NCBI GenBank assembly: GCA_003427395.1
Contig: BFEA01000242.1
Coordinates: forward strand, 1,205,822-1,232,244
Direction of reading: 5' to 3'
Origin: Chara braunii
Taxonomy: Eukaryota; Streptophyta; Charophyceae; Charales; Characeae
Length of the DNA: 26,423 nt
The notes under the pieces were generated by a model. The model was given only the letters and a program-made list of their open reading frames with translations. It did not search any database and was not told the origin of the DNA. Below are positions 25,668-26,423 of the stretch, piece by piece. A program made the position numbers and the translations under genes. Every line of letters starts with the position of its first letter. Position 1 is the first letter of the stretch.

Positions 25668-25835
25668 TGTAGTGGAGCGAGGCCCTTTTCCTCTCTTCAA
25701 TGGGTGGCTGAAGCACTGGGCCATCATCACATGCACAACAGACAAAAAACTATGGCGACGTATCTTCCCGTCTTCTTGCGGAATATTCATTCTCATTTTG
25801 CGCATTTCGAGAGTAGTGGAGCGAGGCCTATTTCC
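25668..25835. repeat. TAGTGGAGCGAGGCC motif repeats
   Basis: GTAGTGGAGCGAGGCCC at about 25670 and AGTAGTGGAGCGAGGCC at about 25813, both followed within a few bases by TTTCCTC. The same motif is at about 21262 and, inverted with one change, at about 25527-25543. Confidence 0.75.
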
Positions 25836-26149
25836 TCACCCCCCCCTCGTTTTGTACCCCATTCTTCCACGTGTTGTTGACTGCCAGTCATTTCCTTCTC
25901 AGGCGTCGTCATATCTCTCCACGTGGGCGTTACTTGCGGCTGGTCGTAGCCGCCGTCGGTGCGACCGCTCGCTCAATCACCGTAGCATGTGTGACCGGTC
26001 GTCGGCAACCGGTTACTCCTTGTTGCGGTCATTAGGGTTCGTAAGTCGCCGAGCCTACCGGTCGTCCAGAGATCTTATCGATCTACGCTACACGTGGCCG
26101 AAGATTGAAACGCGCGACGCGAGGGTGTTGCTGCGTTCGACTATGTGAC

Positions 26150-26185
26150 GCATACACACACACACACACACAGATAGATCGATAG

Positions 26186-26219
<34 letters not shown>

Positions 26220-26256
26220 AGTGCGGAGATTGGAAGGAGGGTGCTGTGCAAGACAA

Positions 26257-26302
<46 letters not shown>

Positions 26303-26335
26303 CGGAGATTGGAAGGAAGGTGCTGAGCAAGACCA

Positions 26336-26423
<88 letters not shown>
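26150..26423. repeat. compound microsatellite (CA)n-(GATA)n-(GA)n with a duplicated 45-bp spacer
   Basis: (CA)n at about 26153-26171, (GATA)n at about 26172-26205, then (GA)n blocks. A unit starting GCGGAGATTGGAAGGA and ending AAGGTGAGAG/CAGGTGAGAG appears twice (about 26222 and 26301), each followed by a (GA)n block, so the whole cassette of about 80 bp is duplicated. The window ends inside the last (GA)n run. Confidence 0.95.

Noticed and set aside
25441-26148. 235-codon open frame, the longest with mixed composition on the plus strand
   Set aside because: It crosses a foldback remnant, two marker repeats and one arm of an inverted repeat whose partner is translated in the opposite direction; no domain recognised.

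Overview
The window is nuclear DNA from a eukaryote, most likely a green plant or streptophyte alga with a large, repeat-rich genome. The best taxonomic clue is three U6 snRNA-derived copies: the one at 16.3 kb ends in the plant form of the U6 3' half (…AAATCGAGAGATGGTCC), not the animal form. The style (long homopolymers, nested transposons, decayed Ty3/Gypsy, no compact genes) would suit a charophyte such as Chara or another large-genome lower plant, but the species cannot be fixed from this sequence. I found no intact protein-coding gene; most open frames are low-complexity or repeat-derived.

Layout. 0-5.2 kb: microsatellites, a CT/CTT-rich tract, a foldback at 1.06 kb, an interrupted tandem repeat (2.09-2.66 kb), two U6 pseudogenes on the minus strand (2.87 and 4.91 kb), a 640-bp pyrimidine tract and duplicated flanks around the second U6. 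5.2-12.2 kb: two tandem copies of a ~2.4-2.5 kb segment (5480-7897 and 8684-11184). Each carries a minus-strand coding relic, and both are peppered with a short terminal-inverted-repeat transposon family (termini CTAGGCTACCAG/CTGGTAGCCTAG, 8-bp target duplications, hAT-like). At 7.9-8.7 kb three members are nested inside one another. 12.4-13.6 kb: a different hAT-like element, flanked by GTGTAGAA, abuts a decayed Ty3/Gypsy retrotransposon on the minus strand (13.57-15.31 kb; gag-side repeat, aspartic protease, start of reverse transcriptase). 15.3-16.2 kb: retroelement-associated non-coding repeat and a GC-rich minisatellite. 16.2-16.45 kb: tRNA-like plus U6-like composite. 16.6-17.22 kb: a dense run of about ten hairpins ending around a TATA-like box. 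17.4-17.7 kb: minisatellite. 17.7-20.9 kb: mostly unrecognised, one small Cys-rich frame. 20.9-22.5 kb: foldback hairpin with pre-miRNA-like geometry and a third hAT-like element (21646-22413). 23.0-24.3 kb: four spaced copies of a degenerate repeat. 25.2-25.8 kb: foldback copies related to the one at 1.06 kb and short inverted repeats. 26.15 kb to the end: (CA), (GATA) and (GA) microsatellites.

Nothing here works as an operon or pathway. The window is best read as a stratigraphy of transposition: a segmental duplication, retroposed small RNAs, and non-autonomous DNA transposons repeatedly inserting into their own kind. The observations most worth checking are the nested self-insertions with target duplications, the U6 copy with a repeat-flanked insertion and paralogous empty site, the tRNA-like/U6 composite, the hairpin chain at 16.6-17.2 kb, and two miRNA-precursor-like foldbacks.
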